Shown: piece after piece, positions 1-11,214 of the stretch
Layout of the letters: each line of letters begins with the position of its first letter
How positions within the stretch are numbered: the first letter of the stretch is position 1
From: Notamacropus eugenii
Taxonomy: Eukaryota > Chordata > Mammalia > Diprotodontia > Macropodidae
DNA length: 64,000 bases
NCBI RefSeq assembly: GCF_028372415.1
Contig: NC_092872.1
Span: 264,517,008-264,581,007 of the forward strand
Reading direction: 5' to 3'
Position numbers and translations under genes: made by a program
The notes under the pieces: generated by a model
Seen by the model: only the letters and a program-made list of their open reading frames with translations
The model's database searches: none
What the model was told of the DNA's origin: nothing

Positions 1-1145
1 CCCTTGTGCATCTACACTGATTGGTTTTCACATTAAATGGGTAAATGGTTAAGCTTATTTTACTAGTACCCCCAAACCGTGTGTGATTCTTTTTATATAA
101 TTCATTTGTTGTCAGTTTTCATGAATTTTAAATTCCCCTCTCCCCAAGGCTGCATGCAATCTGGTATGAGTCCTACTCATATATTCCTATTAAACACATT
201 TTCACATTAGTCATGTTGTATAGAAGAATTAAAACAAATGGGAGAAACCATAAAAAAACCCAAACCAAATAAAATGTAACAAAATATAAAATATTCTGCT
301 TCATTCTTTGTTCTGACTCTATGGTTTCATCTCTGGATATGGATGGTATTTTGTATCATAAGTCATTTGGAAATGTTTTATGTCATTGCATTGCTGTATA
401 GGGCTGAGTTTATCAGATACTGTCCTGGCACACTGTAGTTCTTACTGTGTATAATATTCTCTTGGTTCTGCTCATTTCGTTCAGCATCAGTTCATACAAA
501 TTTTTTCAGGTTTTTCTGAAGTCCTGCTGTTAGTCATGTCTTATAGCACAATAGTATTCCATTAATATACCACAACATGTTAAGACATTCCCCAATTAAT
601 GGACATTCCCTTGATTTCCAGTTCTTGTCCACCACAAAAAGAGTTGCTATAAATAGGTTTTTTCTCACTTTCATGATCTCTTTAGGACACAGCCCTAGGA
701 GAAGTATTACTGGGTCAAGGATTATGTACATTTTTATAGTCCTTTGGTCATTGTTTCAAATTGCTCTCCAGAATGGTTGGATCAGCTAGCAGCTCCACCA
801 AGAAGGAATTAGTGTTCTAACTCTCCCACATCCTCTCCACCATGTGTCATTTTCCTGTTTTGTCATGTTAGCCAACCTGATAGGTGTGTTGTGATACCTC
901 AGAGGTGTTTTGATTTGCATTCCTCTAATCAGTAGTGGTGGAAAGCATTTTTTTCACATGTGACTATCGATGGTTTTAATTTCTTCCTCTGAAAACTGCG
1001 ATAAACTGTCATATGCTTTGACCATTTATCAATTGGAAAATGACTTGTATTCTTGTACATTTGACTTAGTTCTCTATATATATTAGAAATTAAGCCTTTT
1101 TCACAGACACTAGTTGAAAAGATCTTTTCCCAGTTTTGTTCTTAC
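1..1145 (-). mobile_element. L1-A: LINE-1 3' end (ORF2 C-terminus and 3'UTR), antisense
   Basis: Read on the minus strand, 731-534 encodes a decayed L1 ORF2 C-terminus. The stretch with ILLLGLCPKE, then FIATLFVVDKNWKSRECP, then MLWY is the usual mammalian L1 ending (LLGxYPKE, FIAALFxxAKxW, KMWHxxxMEYY). Positions 780-1,140 hold the upstream ORF2 part in antisense, and 1-480 looks like the L1 3'UTR. Stops and frameshifts are frequent, so it is a dead 5'-truncated copy. The left end may continue outside the window. Confidence 0.85.
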
Positions 1146-1379
1146 ATGTGTGATTCTTAATACACTCTTTCCCTTTCATACTTTCTACCATCATCACAGG
1201 AGAAGTAGATGACTGAAAACCATGTTACTTTTTTTTTTATTCCATGGGTTGTCATGGCCAAAGACCTCACCCCAAAGAGTAAGTTATAAGCTAATATTGA
1301 TAAGTATTGCAATATCATGTAAAGCTAGCTTGAGAAAGAAAAAAAAATGCCGCTTTTACTGAGACAAGTAACTTGGTAC

Positions 1380-1935
1380 ATAATATGTGTCAGGAACTGT
1401 GCTAGACACTGTGAATAACAAATGAATATTAGTCTCTGACCTCTTAATGCTTACGTTCTAACCTACCAACAAGTCTATATTTACAAAAATATAGAAGTAC
1501 ATACGAGATAGACATAAGGTAATTTTGAGGGAAGAAATTAGCAGCCAGAGGCATCAAGAATTTCTTCACACAGGAGCTGGCACTTGGGTCAAGTCTTAAA
1601 GATTCAACAAAGACATTGGGGGAAGGGCATACATTTTTGGCATGAAGGATGACCAGGAGAAAATTATGGCTGCAGGAGACAGAGCACCAGGTATTAAGTA
1701 CAGCAAGAAGGCTAATTTAGATGAAATAAAACATGATTGAAGGAGAATGATTTGAAAAAAAAATCTAGAAAGAAAGTTTACAGCCAGATTGGAAAGGACT
1801 TTTAGTCCCAAACAAAAGAGTTTTTCTTTGCTGCTTAAACATAATAAGGAACAATTGAGGTTTATTGATTAGGGGGGTAAACATACTTACTTTTTTGAAA
1901 AATCTGTAGAATTATCTAACAAAGGATAAACTAGA
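1380..1935 (+). repeat. Ancient dispersed mammalian repeat (unnamed), sense copy
   Basis: It opens with 'gtcaggaactgtgctagacactg' style wording and passes 'gtattaagtacagcaagaaggc'. It ends near 'attgattaggggggtaaac'. The same order of phrases recurs at 10,220-10,480 and 20,055-20,960, so this is a dispersed family. I recognise it as a common therian repeat but cannot give a library name. No coding capacity remains. Confidence 0.5.
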
Positions 1936-2729
1936 ATAAATATGTGAAGACAGTTAATTGTTTTATTATTTTAATTTAAGGGAAACAGGAAGAAGTTTTA
2001 AGTACATATTCTTTGCAGTGTAAGGAAATATTTTGTAAGGAATGAATGATTTACATAAGTGACTGAATTCTTAGAAAAGGCTTCTGGTGACACCCTTGTC
2101 CTCAGAGGATTGCTGCCTCTTTCCATTTCAACCCCAGCTGTTGGTCTATTAGAGAAAAATGCTGAAAGTGAATGATATTAGTTTCTTGCCCTTTTGATGA
2201 TTGATATTGCGTCTCTAAACCCATGCTGGAAACAGCAATTCTCTGGAAGATGATTAGAAATGACAAAAGTGAAGGTTTGCAATTCTCCAATTCTCTCCTA
2301 GCTAGACACATACTTACAACATTGTTTCCACAATAAATTTTAGTTGGAATCTTCATTTCTTTCACTTACTCTTTTTCTCCTCATGCAAATAAGGCAACAA
2401 GATAGAGAATAAGCACCCCACATCTGTGTAGACTTTTTGAAATAGAATTTCTAAATAAATCCTTTAGAGAAGGGGGAAGAGCAATGACTGCAGCAATATA
2501 CAGGATACTCTGAGACACTTACTTGGGGCTGATAGATAAATTGGAAGTATTAGGAAGTAGCTCTTCAACTTAGTGTTATATAATCAGAAGAGCACACAAA
2601 TAACAGAGAGGTTGAGTAGACATATAATAGTGATCTTGAAATCAGAGCATCCATACCTTGTTGTAAGCTGATTAAAGTACTTGAAGATGAGGCCAAGATT
2701 GAGATTGAGCCTGTCATGTTACATTCCAT
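1936..2729. other. Unassigned AT-rich DNA
   Basis: I see no repeat family I can name, no RNA gene and no convincing exon. Open frames on either strand are short and lack splice or codon signals that would raise them above chance. Confidence 0.5.
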
Positions 2730-3480
2730 GTCTCTATGTTTCAAAAGAGACCAGACTTCTGGTTGTAGAGTCAAGATGGTTGGGTAGAGGAAGCAGCTGA
2801 AGTCTCCCGATATTGAAGTCCAAACAACTTTAAAATAACACCTCAAATTGAATCAAGGAGCGGTAGTGATATATACATACACACACTCATACACATGTAC
2901 TATTGACAGAGTTTTGAGCTGACCCGAACATTGCATAGAACAGTTTGAAACTCTACCCAAAGAGCTTTAAAACTCTATATATCCTTTGAACCAGCAATAT
3001 CATTGCTAGGACTGTATCCCCAAGAGATCAAAGAAAAGAGGAAAGCACCTATATGTACAAAAATATTTATATATAGCTGTTTTTATGACAGCAAAGAATT
3101 TTAAACTGATGGGATGCTCCTTTTGGGAAGTAGCTGAACAAGTTTGAATACTGTTATGCTAGAAGACTTGATGAACTGGATGGTTTCAGAAAAGAAACAT
3201 AGAAGACAATAACAGATGCAAAGTGAAGTGAGCAGAAACAGAACATTGTACATAGTGACACCAATATTGTAATAATGATCAACTCTGGAAGACTTAGCTA
3301 CTCTTATAAAGACAATGACCCAAGATAACTCCCCAGGATCCATGATGGAAAGTGCTATACGTTTCCAAAGAGAACCAATGAACCAAAGTGGAGACTGAAG
3401 TACACTTTTTCACTTTCTTCGTGTTTATTCCTTTTTATTTTTTTCAACATGTATAATAAGGAAATCCATTCTGTGTGGCT
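2730..3480 (+). mobile_element. L1-B: internally deleted LINE-1, 5'UTR joined to ORF2 3' end
   Basis: About 2,755-2,870 matches the marsupial L1 5' leader ('gtcaagatggttgggtagag', then 'aacaactttaaaataacacc'). By about 2,925 the sequence is already the ORF2 3' end: 'tcctttgaaccagcaat', 'aggactgtatccccaagag' and 'aagtgaagtgagcagaa', followed by 3'UTR. All of ORF1 and most of ORF2 are missing, and a short CA/TA-rich segment sits near the join. It is non-coding. Confidence 0.75.
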
Positions 3481-3539
3481 TTTCATGTGAAAAAATGACC
3501 AACAACGCAGATATCTGACTATGTTTATGACAACTTTGT

Positions 3540-3800
3540 TACAGAGTCAGACAGAGAATTGGAAGGGTCCTACATTGGAAACAGTCTCATCCCTTTATTT
3601 TCCAGGTGAAGAAATGAAGCTCAGTGTGATTATTGCTTCAACACCATGATATGGTGAACACTTATTAAGAGTTTGCCAGCACAAAACACAATGCTAGATC
3701 CTGGAGGAGAAACAAAATTTACCTATTAGATGTATCTTGTTCTAAAGGATGTAGTAATCTACTTGACTGAAAAGACTCTGATGTAGGTATTATGCATAAT
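3540..3800. repeat. MIR-like and ancient repeat fragments
   Basis: Positions 3,560-3,640 carry antisense MIR-like wording ('ggtgaagaaatgaagctcag'). Positions 3,650-3,790 resemble the unnamed ancient repeat ('cacaatgctagatcctggag'). Both are short and degraded, so the boundaries are approximate. Confidence 0.4.
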
Positions 3801-3889
3801 TTCATATGATAAGAACAATAGGAATTTAGAAAACAAAGAATGATCTGGTTTCAACCTTTGAAATTTTCACGAGTTAAATTCCCAAAGAA

Positions 3890-4045
3890 AATTATGCTCA
3901 GGTTCTTGGACCCTTTTGACATTTTGGTGAAGTGTATGGACTCTTTTATATAAACATATTTTGATGCATACATGAGATTACAAAGGAAACCAAAATATTA
4001 AAATATAGTTATCAAACTATAAAAAGCCCACAGACTAAGATTAAA
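3890..4045 (+). mobile_element. MER5-like hAT DNA transposon relic
   Basis: The stretch 'ggttcttggacccttttgac' followed by 'tggtgaagtgtatggactc' and 'gattacaaaggaaaccaa' follows the body of a MER5/Charlie-type non-autonomous hAT element. The far terminal repeat is eroded. A related copy lies in the opposite orientation at 61,740-61,825. No transposase is encoded, as expected for this class. Confidence 0.55.
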
Positions 4046-5020
4046 ATATTTTGGATAAGAAAATTTCAAAGATTCTTCTCAGGATTAGATTTCTGATTTT
4101 TAGCATAGCCCCAGGAACCTACTGGGCAAAAGAATGGAGGTGAATCAAAGGAACTCCATCACCTTAATGGAAAAATAAACTGATTCATAGTAGATGTTAC
4201 AAGTAATAGGTTAGGAACATTATTCCTGCCTTTTAAGCGTACCACATTAAAAAAAATCAAATCACAGAATCTGGATGAATTCAAATACAATACCTAAGTC
4301 AAATCCCTGACTTTTTAAATGTGGCACACTTTTAAGGCAAGGAAAATATTTCTAAACTGTTACCAATAACACATACTGTGTATTTTTTGGTTTTCACTAG
4401 GGATTATAAAGTTCCAATGATTCATCCTCTTCCTTTTTGTAGGGATGGATATTGAGCCTATATGTGCACACTCAAAAAACAAAAAATTCATTTTTAAAAA
4501 GTGAAATAAAAAATTAGTAAAGTTAGTGTCTTAAAGGAAAAATATCTTTCCCAATTCCACACATTTGAGTCCAATGACCTACTTTTACATATGAGTAAAC
4601 TAAGGAAAACAAAATTAAATTACTTATATCAGGCCAAACAGCTAGCAGGTGTAAGGTTAACAAAAAGAAAATATGATTACTTTTTTCAGAATATGAATAT
4701 ATAAATAGCAACAACAACTGTTTATAATAAACAGGGAAAAGATAAATGGGAGATATACTAGGTTTAAAATTTACCTCTAAGAAGTTCCTTTTTTCCACTC
4801 AAGGTAATTAGAAGCTATTGAAAATTTGTAAACTGGGGAGTGACAGAGTCAGACTTGTACTTTAGAACCAATGTTACAGTAACTTAGCAGGTTAGGTTCT
4901 TGAAGTTTTTTTTTTTTTTTTTTTGCATATACGGTGTACAATTTTCTGCACATTGTGTTATTGTTTATCATTTATTTTTGAAGAAACATTACAGGTGATG
5001 TCTTGATTTACAGGTGAATT
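4046..5020. other. Mostly unassigned DNA with MIR and ancient repeat scraps and a T-run
   Basis: A weak antisense MIR is visible at 4,560-4,650 ('gtaaactaaggaaaac', 'aaacagctagcagg'). Positions 4,800-4,890 resemble the unnamed ancient repeat ('ggggagtgacagagtcagac'). A T-run lies at about 4,904-4,924. The rest is AT-rich with no gene signal. Confidence 0.4.
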
Positions 5021-5024
5021 GAAT

Positions 5025-5465
5025 TTATGAGGCAGAATTGCCTAAAATTGTCAGCCTCACTCTCTTTTCCAGAGTCATTGAAGTCCAGTGGAAGGACAAA
5101 AGTCAAGATGACTGGCAATGGTGCAAGATGTCGTGGATGATCTTGGCATCCTCAATGCCTCACCAAGCTCTAAGTGCCTGCTGCAGCCATCTTCATGGCC
5201 TGTGGAACAAATTGCTGTCTTTTGCCAACCCCATTCTGCCAGAGGAAGCTTTCACACACTTGGGGCAGAAAACCCCCTATTTCAGTGATGGGTCCAGAGC
5301 CTCTCAGTTACCCTCAACCTGGTTTAGCCAGTCTGTTGAGACAGTTTTAATGAAGTGTGGTCGCTGCATGTGGGACAGCTTCTTGAAGTCACAGGTGAGA
5401 ATTGGGTGACAGGTGGACACGAAAGGTGGATGAGCAGCCCTGAAAAGGGCTCAGAAAGCTCTCAC
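5025..5465 (+). mobile_element. Marsupial SINE-like repeat (MAR-type)
   Basis: The stretch 'gtcagcctcactctcttttc', then 'gtcattgaagtccagtgg', then 'aagtcaagatgactggcaa' is shared in pattern with 13,725-13,800 and 37,735-37,810. All three are copies of one dispersed marsupial family. A frame of 123 codons runs through 5,038-5,409, but it matches no protein I know and lies within the repeat, so I do not call it a gene. Confidence 0.6.
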
Positions 5466-5484
5466 ACCAGAGGTATTAGTCCTG

Positions 5485-5640
5485 CCTGAACATTTTAACC
5501 TCTGTTTGCCTCAGTTTTCTCATCTGTAAAATGGAGATAATAATAGCCTACCTCCTAGTGCTCTTGTGAGAATGAAATTAAATATTTGTAAAGTGCTTAG
5601 CATAGCGAGAGGCACATAGTATTTCCTATGTCAATTTTAT
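5485..5640 (+). mobile_element. MIR SINE, sense
   Basis: Clear MIR wording: 'gcctcagttttctcatctgt', 'aaatggagataataatagcc', then 'gtaaagtgcttagcatag' and 'ggcacatagt'. The 3' two-thirds of the element is present and no internal promoter part is seen. Confidence 0.85.
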
Positions 5641-5899
5641 CTGTTGTTCTTGCTATATACAAAATCTACAAGTAATTTTGAGAGTGGAGTTACTAGTAGC
5701 TATTCATTCTCTACCTGTGTTTGGGCAGAGAGTATACACGGGGGAACATGATCTTTGTGTCTATCCAACAAGAACATTATATTCTATAGATATTGGTTAT
5801 TATCATATTAGTTTCAATCTACTGAGGAGTCATTACAACAGGCATGTGAATTTTGTGTTTTGGTTCATCAAAGTACAAGACTACCGATAAAATACAAAA

Positions 5900-6290
5900 T
5901 CTTTAGCTAACAATATAACACCTTCACCATCTGGCTATATCCTACTTTTCTATTCTTTTATCCTATCATTCCCCTTCATGTACTAGATTTCCCATACACA
6001 CCTCTTTGCATCTCTTACTGTCATGCCTTTGCACAGGTGGGTCATAGCTGAGATGTACTCCTTGCTCCTCATCTCATCATTGCTTCCCTCAGACATAATA
6101 TGTGTCACTAACCCAGTACAGAAGCATCATTCATTTTCTCAGACGCCAATATTCTCCTTGATCATTAAAAATCATCAATTCCCTTCTTTCCATCCTTCCT
6201 TACCACCTGCCTCAATGTGGAAGCCTGTCATTTCTAGGGAAACCAAGGTTTCTATCTGACTATATCCCTATTAAAGTATGACTTGACTCT
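5900..6290 (+). mobile_element. L2 fragment, sense
   Basis: The order of phrases is typical of the L2 3' region: 'tcaccatctggctatatcct', 'tgtcatgcctttgcacagg' and 'agatgtactccttgctcctc'. It is highly diverged and encodes nothing intact. The right border is uncertain. Confidence 0.65.
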
Positions 6291-6614
6291 GTAGATTCAT
6301 AGAAGGGTGATATTCAGGTAGAGGAAATGAAAAGCCAGATATTCTGAGTTTGGACATTGTCTTTGGGCCATCTTGTTTCCATTTTCAGACATAAGTAAAA
6401 TGTGTTGACCATTAAAAGAAAAAGTATTTACTTAGAGATCAGATCAATGTATGTCTCATCTAGAATTTCTATTTCTTTTTGAGGATATTGAGCAACGATA
6501 ACATTTACTCATTTTTGTTGTTATGACCTACCCTAGGCCTATTTCCATACCTCATCAATGTGCACAGATGATCCTGAGTTCTCAGAACCTATGCCAAGGG
6601 AGAATAGTCTGGAA

Positions 6615-6860
6615 GGTGACAGAATCATAAATTTAAACTTGCAAGAGACACTAAATCAACTCTCTCCTTTTATAGATGAGGAAATGAACATCAGAGAGGG
6701 AAAACACTTGCCCAAGGTCAAACAGTAAGTAACACGAGGTTAGATTCAAAATTGGCCCTTCTGACTGTGCATCCTGATTTCTTCCATACCCAGGTTTATT
6801 TTTACATAAATGGCCTCTGACATCTCCTCCAGCTTTGAGATCTGTAATTCTGTGACCATG
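6615..6860 (-). mobile_element. MIR/THER1-type SINE, antisense
   Basis: The stretch 'atagatgaggaaatgaacat', then 'acacttgcccaaggtcaaac', then 'ttctgactgtgcatcctg' is the reverse of the MIR core and tRNA-like head. It is a decayed relic. Confidence 0.8.
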
Positions 6861-7009
6861 CTAGACTACAAAATGCAATAAGGCGTCATTGAAAGAAGAT
6901 TGGTCACACCAACTCATAAAGGTAACCATACACAATGTGTTGGATTTGCTGTCTGTGTTGGTGCAAGTACATCTGTTAGAAAAGCAGCAACAACAACAAA
7001 CCATAGCAA

Positions 7010-7200
7010 CAATTGCAATAATAACAGCCAGTATTTATGTAATCCTTTGAAGTTTACATTTTTTTTTACAAATGTCTCATTTGATCCTCACGATAACCTT
7101 GTGAAGATGGTGCTAATATCATTCCCATTTTATGGATGATGAAACTATGTTTGAAAGAAATTAAATAACTTGCTTAGAATAACATAGCTAAGAAATCTAA
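7010..7200 (-). mobile_element. MIR-type SINE, antisense
   Basis: The stretch 'tctcatttgatcctcacgat' followed by 'aaccttgtgaagatggtgct' and 'cattcccattttatggatga' is the standard antisense MIR body. The tRNA-like end is eroded ('cttgcttagaataacatagc'). Confidence 0.8.
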
Positions 7201-7289
7201 AAAGTTTACAATTTTGATAAAAAAATTTATCTAAACCTAATTTCTAACTAAGGTTAGGTTCTTTGTATTCAATACATAGTTTTTATTTC

Positions 7290-7545
7290 CCTACTTACGT
7301 ATAGGTTTTCTCTCCCATCAGAATGGGAGTTCTTGAGGGCAAAATCTGCTTTTTTTTTTGGGGGGGGGGCTGTTATTGAAACCGTAGCTTTACTGTAGTA
7401 TTTGACATATAGCAAGTCCTTACTAAATGGTCGTTGATTGATTGATTTAATTCAAAAGATCAAATAAGAGATTTGTAAAGTAGTGTATGACACATAGTAG
7501 GTGCTATCGAATGTTAGCCATTATTACTATTATTATTATTTAAAG
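7290..7545 (+). mobile_element. L2 3' end followed by a MIR 3' end, sense
   Basis: The stretch 'gaatgggagttcttgagggc', then 'agcaagtccttactaaatgg' and 'gttgattgattga' is the L2 3' terminus. From about 7,450, 'gacacatagtaggtgctatc' and a short ATT run form a MIR 3' end. A run of T then G at 7,352-7,370 interrupts the L2. Confidence 0.65.
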
Positions 7546-7559
7546 AAAATCCAATGTAA

Positions 7560-8060
7560 AGTCATTACTAAAAATGCAAGATATAATAAAACCAATGTCA
7601 TATTTTGGGATCCCCAACCTGAATGCTGACTAAGCAGCCACCTGGAAATGTAAGTCATGCTCTCCAACAGTTTATCAGCCTTCTTGCAGTCTTGCTGATT
7701 TCCCTTTCCAGGTTCCTGAACAACTGACAGTAGAGGAACATCATTTCTACTTTAAAACCCCATGGTAATTGGAAATGAGCGCTTTGCTGCTCTTGTCATT
7801 GGAACAAGTGACTGCGGAGCCATTTGGGGCCTCGCATCAAGGCTTCTGACAACATTCTGTTAGATGGAAATTCTCCACAGTGTTACTGCTGTACTTTTCC
7901 CTGACTGCCCTGGGCTCCAAGTCAAACTTCTTAGCTCTTGACAAGGAGAAACTTTCCCAATATTGACATTAGCAATGGCATCAGTTACTGAAATGAAGTG
8001 AGAACTAATTTTTTCATGTGTGTTGGCTGAATTATTTTTTTTGATTTATCAAATTAACTT
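7560..8060. other. Non-repetitive segment, possible conserved non-coding element
   Basis: This half kilobase has no recognisable repeat and a more balanced base composition than its surroundings. It may be unique sequence under constraint, but that cannot be tested from one genome. A splice-like pyrimidine tract with AG sits at 7,695-7,711. It precedes a 53-nt open stretch ending at a GTAATT donor-like site, which is weak evidence. Confidence 0.3.
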
Positions 8061-8194
8061 CAGATCCCTTCCTTCAATTGCATGGAAGGATACCAAAGTA
8101 ACAAGATGCTGAACCTCTTAAAAATATAGAATTACACCAGAACTTTATTTCAATTTTGAATGGCAAAAGTTTAATATGATCATAAATCCAGAGC

Positions 8195-8455
8195 TATAAG
8201 GAACAGCTAGGTAGCACAGTGAGTAGAGTACCAGGCCTGAAGTCTGGAAAACCTTATCTCAAATTGGCCTTATACAATTATTAGCTGTGTGATCTGATCT
8301 TGGACAAGTCGCTTAACCATGTTTGCTTCAGTTTCCTCATCTGTGAAATCAGCAAGAGAATGAAACGAGCAACCCCTGCAGTATTTTTGCCAAGAAAAAT
8401 CTAAATGGGCTCACAAAGATTCAAACACGACTGAAAATCAACTGAACAGCAACAG
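8195..8455 (+). mobile_element. Marsupial tRNA-derived SINE with RTE-like tail, sense
   Basis: The head 'ggaacagctaggtagcacag', the MIR-like core ('tcagtttcctcatctgtgaa') and the tail 'ttcaaacacgactgaaaat' form the full marsupial SINE. The tail resembles RTE/BovB 3' ends, which fits mobilisation by RTE. The copy is diverged. Confidence 0.85.
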
Positions 8456-8459
8456 AAGA

Positions 8460-8605
8460 CACCTTGACCAACATTGTAATTTGACAAATCTGGAAACTGA
8501 GAACCAGAGAGATTTAGGCAATTTGACCAAGGTTACCAAGGTAATAAATTACAGGACCAAATTCTCTGTCTCCTAATTCCACACTCTTTTCATCATGCTA
8601 CACTT
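8460..8605 (-). mobile_element. MIR-type SINE, antisense
   Basis: The stretch 'ctggaaactgagaaccagag' with 'aatttgaccaaggttaccaa' and 'attctctgtctcctaattcc' is antisense MIR. It is short and decayed and lies directly after the SINE at 8,195-8,455. Confidence 0.65.
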
Positions 8606-8754
8606 TTCAGAAATCTTGGTCCTGTAGGACAAGAGAAGTGATCCTTGTATTCCTTCACAATGGATTACTGTGAATTGTAGAGGAATAACCTTGCAAAAAT
8701 TTCCTGTTTAGGATAGAAGTTACATATGGCTAAGATGTGTCTCATGTAATACCA

Positions 8755-9186
8755 TTTCTTAGAATCATAGAACATAAGTTTGTTGGGTTTTTTGTTTTTT
8801 TTTGAGAGATCTTAGAGGACAATCTATTCCAATTTGACCCTGGACAAGAATGTTCTCTACAATATGCCTAATCATTCAGTATTTGTCAGACCTCTAATAA
8901 AAAGGATTTCCCTATTAACCTTGGCCAGTCCATTCTCTACCTCTCATTTTTAGGAATCCTTCCCACTCCTATGCTATCCCTCCACACAAGAGAGCTTTTT
9001 GTTGTTTTGTCCACTTATTATTGCTTGCTCTGTCTCTTGGAATCAAACAGAGGAAACCCAATCCCTCTTTCACATGCTAACCTTTAATATATATATTAGA
9101 AAATGTCTGCTAGATTTGAACTATGCGAGAGGAGTTTTCCTAACTCCAGGTCTTGGCAGTCTATCCATTGTGCCATCTAGCTACCT
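8755..9186 (-). mobile_element. L3/CR1-type LINE 3' end, antisense, with a SINE tail
   Basis: The stretch 'cttagaatcatagaacataa', then 'cagacctctaataaaaagga', then 'ccagtccattctctacc' follows the antisense L3/CR1 3' end. The last part (about 9,130-9,186: 'aactccaggtcttggcag', 'gtgccatctagctacc') is the antisense head of a marsupial SINE or MIR. Nothing is coding. Confidence 0.6.
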
Positions 9187-9544
9187 TGATTTCTAATATA
9201 TCTTTTACAATGAAGTAAGAATTCTAACTTGGTTTTTGATGGGTGAAAAGTGGCTTAGAGTTTTAATTTTTTATTCAACAAACAGATATCCTATGTACAG
9301 TACTAGAGACAATTAGGGTTGGGCATCACTCAATATTATTTTCTTATTTCAGTATTTCAGAGAAATGTAACATTTTTAGTATGGATATTATATTCTTTGA
9401 AATGGTGACTTATACCTTTAGACCCGGAGAGATCATTAAAAATTATTATGGGCAAAAAATACATGTGTCATTTGGCAGCCAAACTGGTGATGAGCCAACC
9501 AAAACTTAGCTAAGCTGTTTATCAGACCACACACTTACAGACCA

Positions 9545-9850
9545 TTAAAAGAGTAATTGATAATTATGATAAATTATTATTATAACATAAAACACTTTAT
9601 GGATTACAAAGTTACATAAGTATATATGTAATATATATATGTATGTATATACATGTATACACACAGTCTCTTTTGATCCTCATTTGATAATTTATTCTAT
9701 TATTATACTCACTTCAGAGATGAGGGAAGTGATATGAAGTTATTCTCCAATACTAATACAAATAATACCCAAGCAGATTTTCCTAACTTCAAATCTCACC
9801 CATTCTCCACTACATCTAGCTGCTTATATTCAAACAATGACTTTCCAGAT
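9545..9850 (-). mobile_element. MIR-type SINE, antisense, carrying a TA/TG microsatellite
   Basis: The stretch 'taaaacactttatggattac' and 'cttttgatcctcatttgata' are MIR. The alternating TA/TG tract at about 9,615-9,665 splits the element. The tail 'ccattctccactacatctag' is the tRNA-like head in antisense. Confidence 0.65.
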
Positions 9851-10219
9851 TGATAACAACTGCCAGAGTTTGTACATGACTGGCTTATGTATCCTATAAT
9901 CCATCCCCATGTCATGGTAAAACACAAATGTATAGTGTTAACGATTCCTGCCCCTACACTTATTCGCTATAGAGTAAAATTCTGACGTCGTGTAAAATAT
10001 CCTGGAGTTATCATGACCCAGTTTGTTTATGTCCTAATTAACTCTTTGGTAAAATGCATTGTTGGAATCAAAGGCCCGTAAGATCTCAGCCAGATTTAAG
10101 TCTGTGATTTCCAGTATTTTTAAGATTTGCAAAAATCAGTACAAAATAATATAACACATGATGTGAAAAAAAAATGTGAACCCATTCTGTTACCACATTC
10201 AGAGATTAAGGAATTTGCC
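9851..10219. other. Unassigned DNA
   Basis: I can name no repeat or gene here. It is AT-rich unique-looking sequence between two old repeats. Confidence 0.4.
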
Positions 10220-10480
10220 ATGCAGGGGTTTGAACTTGAGTTAAATTTAATCAGATGGGTAAGATGTGAACAGGCATGGGGGAGGGAAAGAATATCAAAG
10301 GTCTAGGAAACAGTGTGGAATAAATTCAGAAGTCAGAAGTAACTTCACAAGTATAGGAGGAGAAGAAAAATAAAGTGGTCAGATTGCGAAGGGCTTTCAA
10401 TATCAGTACAGAGACTTTGAAATTTATTCCACAGCTGAGATGCAGTCTTGGGCAGGTATTGAGCGAAGACATAGGACAAG
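10220..10480 (+). repeat. Ancient dispersed mammalian repeat (unnamed), sense
   Basis: The stretch 'ggcatgggggagggaaagaa', then 'gtggtcagattgcgaagggc' and 'tttcaatatcagtacagaga' follow the same family seen at 1,380-1,935 and 20,055-20,960. Confidence 0.5.
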
Positions 10481-10489
10481 AAATATCCC

Positions 10490-10612
10490 TCTCTAATACA
10501 AGGTCAGCTCCTTGAAGGCAGCTGACTCATCTTTCTATTTGTACCTACTATATGACAGACCCTGTTCAGGGTTTCTTACATAGCAGATATTTAATAAATA
10601 CTTATTTGTGTC
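10490..10612 (+). mobile_element. L2 3' end, sense
   Basis: The stretch 'gtcagctccttgaaggcagc' followed by 'catagcagatatttaataaa' is the L2 3' terminus. Confidence 0.7.
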
Positions 10613-10776
10613 CATAAACTGGAGAATGACTAAAGTAATAATTGAGTAATGATACAAAATCAAATCATTTCAATGAATAATAGGACAGAGGATTCTCTCT
10701 CTTTCTCCATCTCCTAAATCCTCTTCTCCTCTTCATACTTGTGTCAAGAAATGGCTTTTCTTTCAAAGAGATGTTT

Positions 10777-11119
10777 GTAGGTAACAGCAGTACAAATAAC
10801 GACTCATGGTTCTCATGAGAAAGGTTTATTCAGGTCTCTGCAGGAGAGGGAAGTGCAGGTTTCAGGGTAAGTGAGCCCTCTCTTTGAGTGTAGATAGGCA
10901 TATAGACAGCAGATCAAGCCAGAGGCAACCACGGCTCCTCAATGGAACTAAACTGGGACACTCCACAGGAAATTAAATGAAGGATAAACCACCCTGCTGG
11001 ACTTCTGAGCTGCCAAGTCAGCCTTTCTTCTTTAGGCCAGGGGCTTCTGGAAAGGTTTTTGTCTATAATGGTTCTCATTGACAGCAAGTATTACTCTCCT
11101 GAGGATACACATTGTAACA
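10777..11119 (-). mobile_element. Candidate solo LTR, antisense
   Basis: On the minus strand the segment starts with TGTTACAATG and ends with GTTACCTACA, giving TG...CA termini. A polyadenylation signal AATAAA (plus-strand TTTATT at 10,825-10,830) lies about 50 nt before the end, followed by 'cctttctcatgagaacc'. This layout is that of a retroviral LTR. GC content is higher than in the neighbours. I see no target-site duplication and no internal retroviral sequence, so this would be a solo LTR of unknown family. Confidence 0.45.
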
Positions 11120-11214
11120 AAGGCCTCTGCCTCCAGAGACACTCTACTTCATCTCATATGGTTCTTTAGAAAGCATAAAAATGATCTAAATAACAATTTT
11201 GTGCTAGGATCAAA

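Noticed and set aside
5038..5409. 123-codon plus-strand frame
   Set aside because: It lies inside a dispersed marsupial repeat, matches no known domain, and is probably chance.
8195..8455. tRNA gene in the SINE heads
   Set aside because: The tRNA-like A and B box wording is part of the SINE promoter; no cloverleaf with a plausible anticodon arm is preserved.
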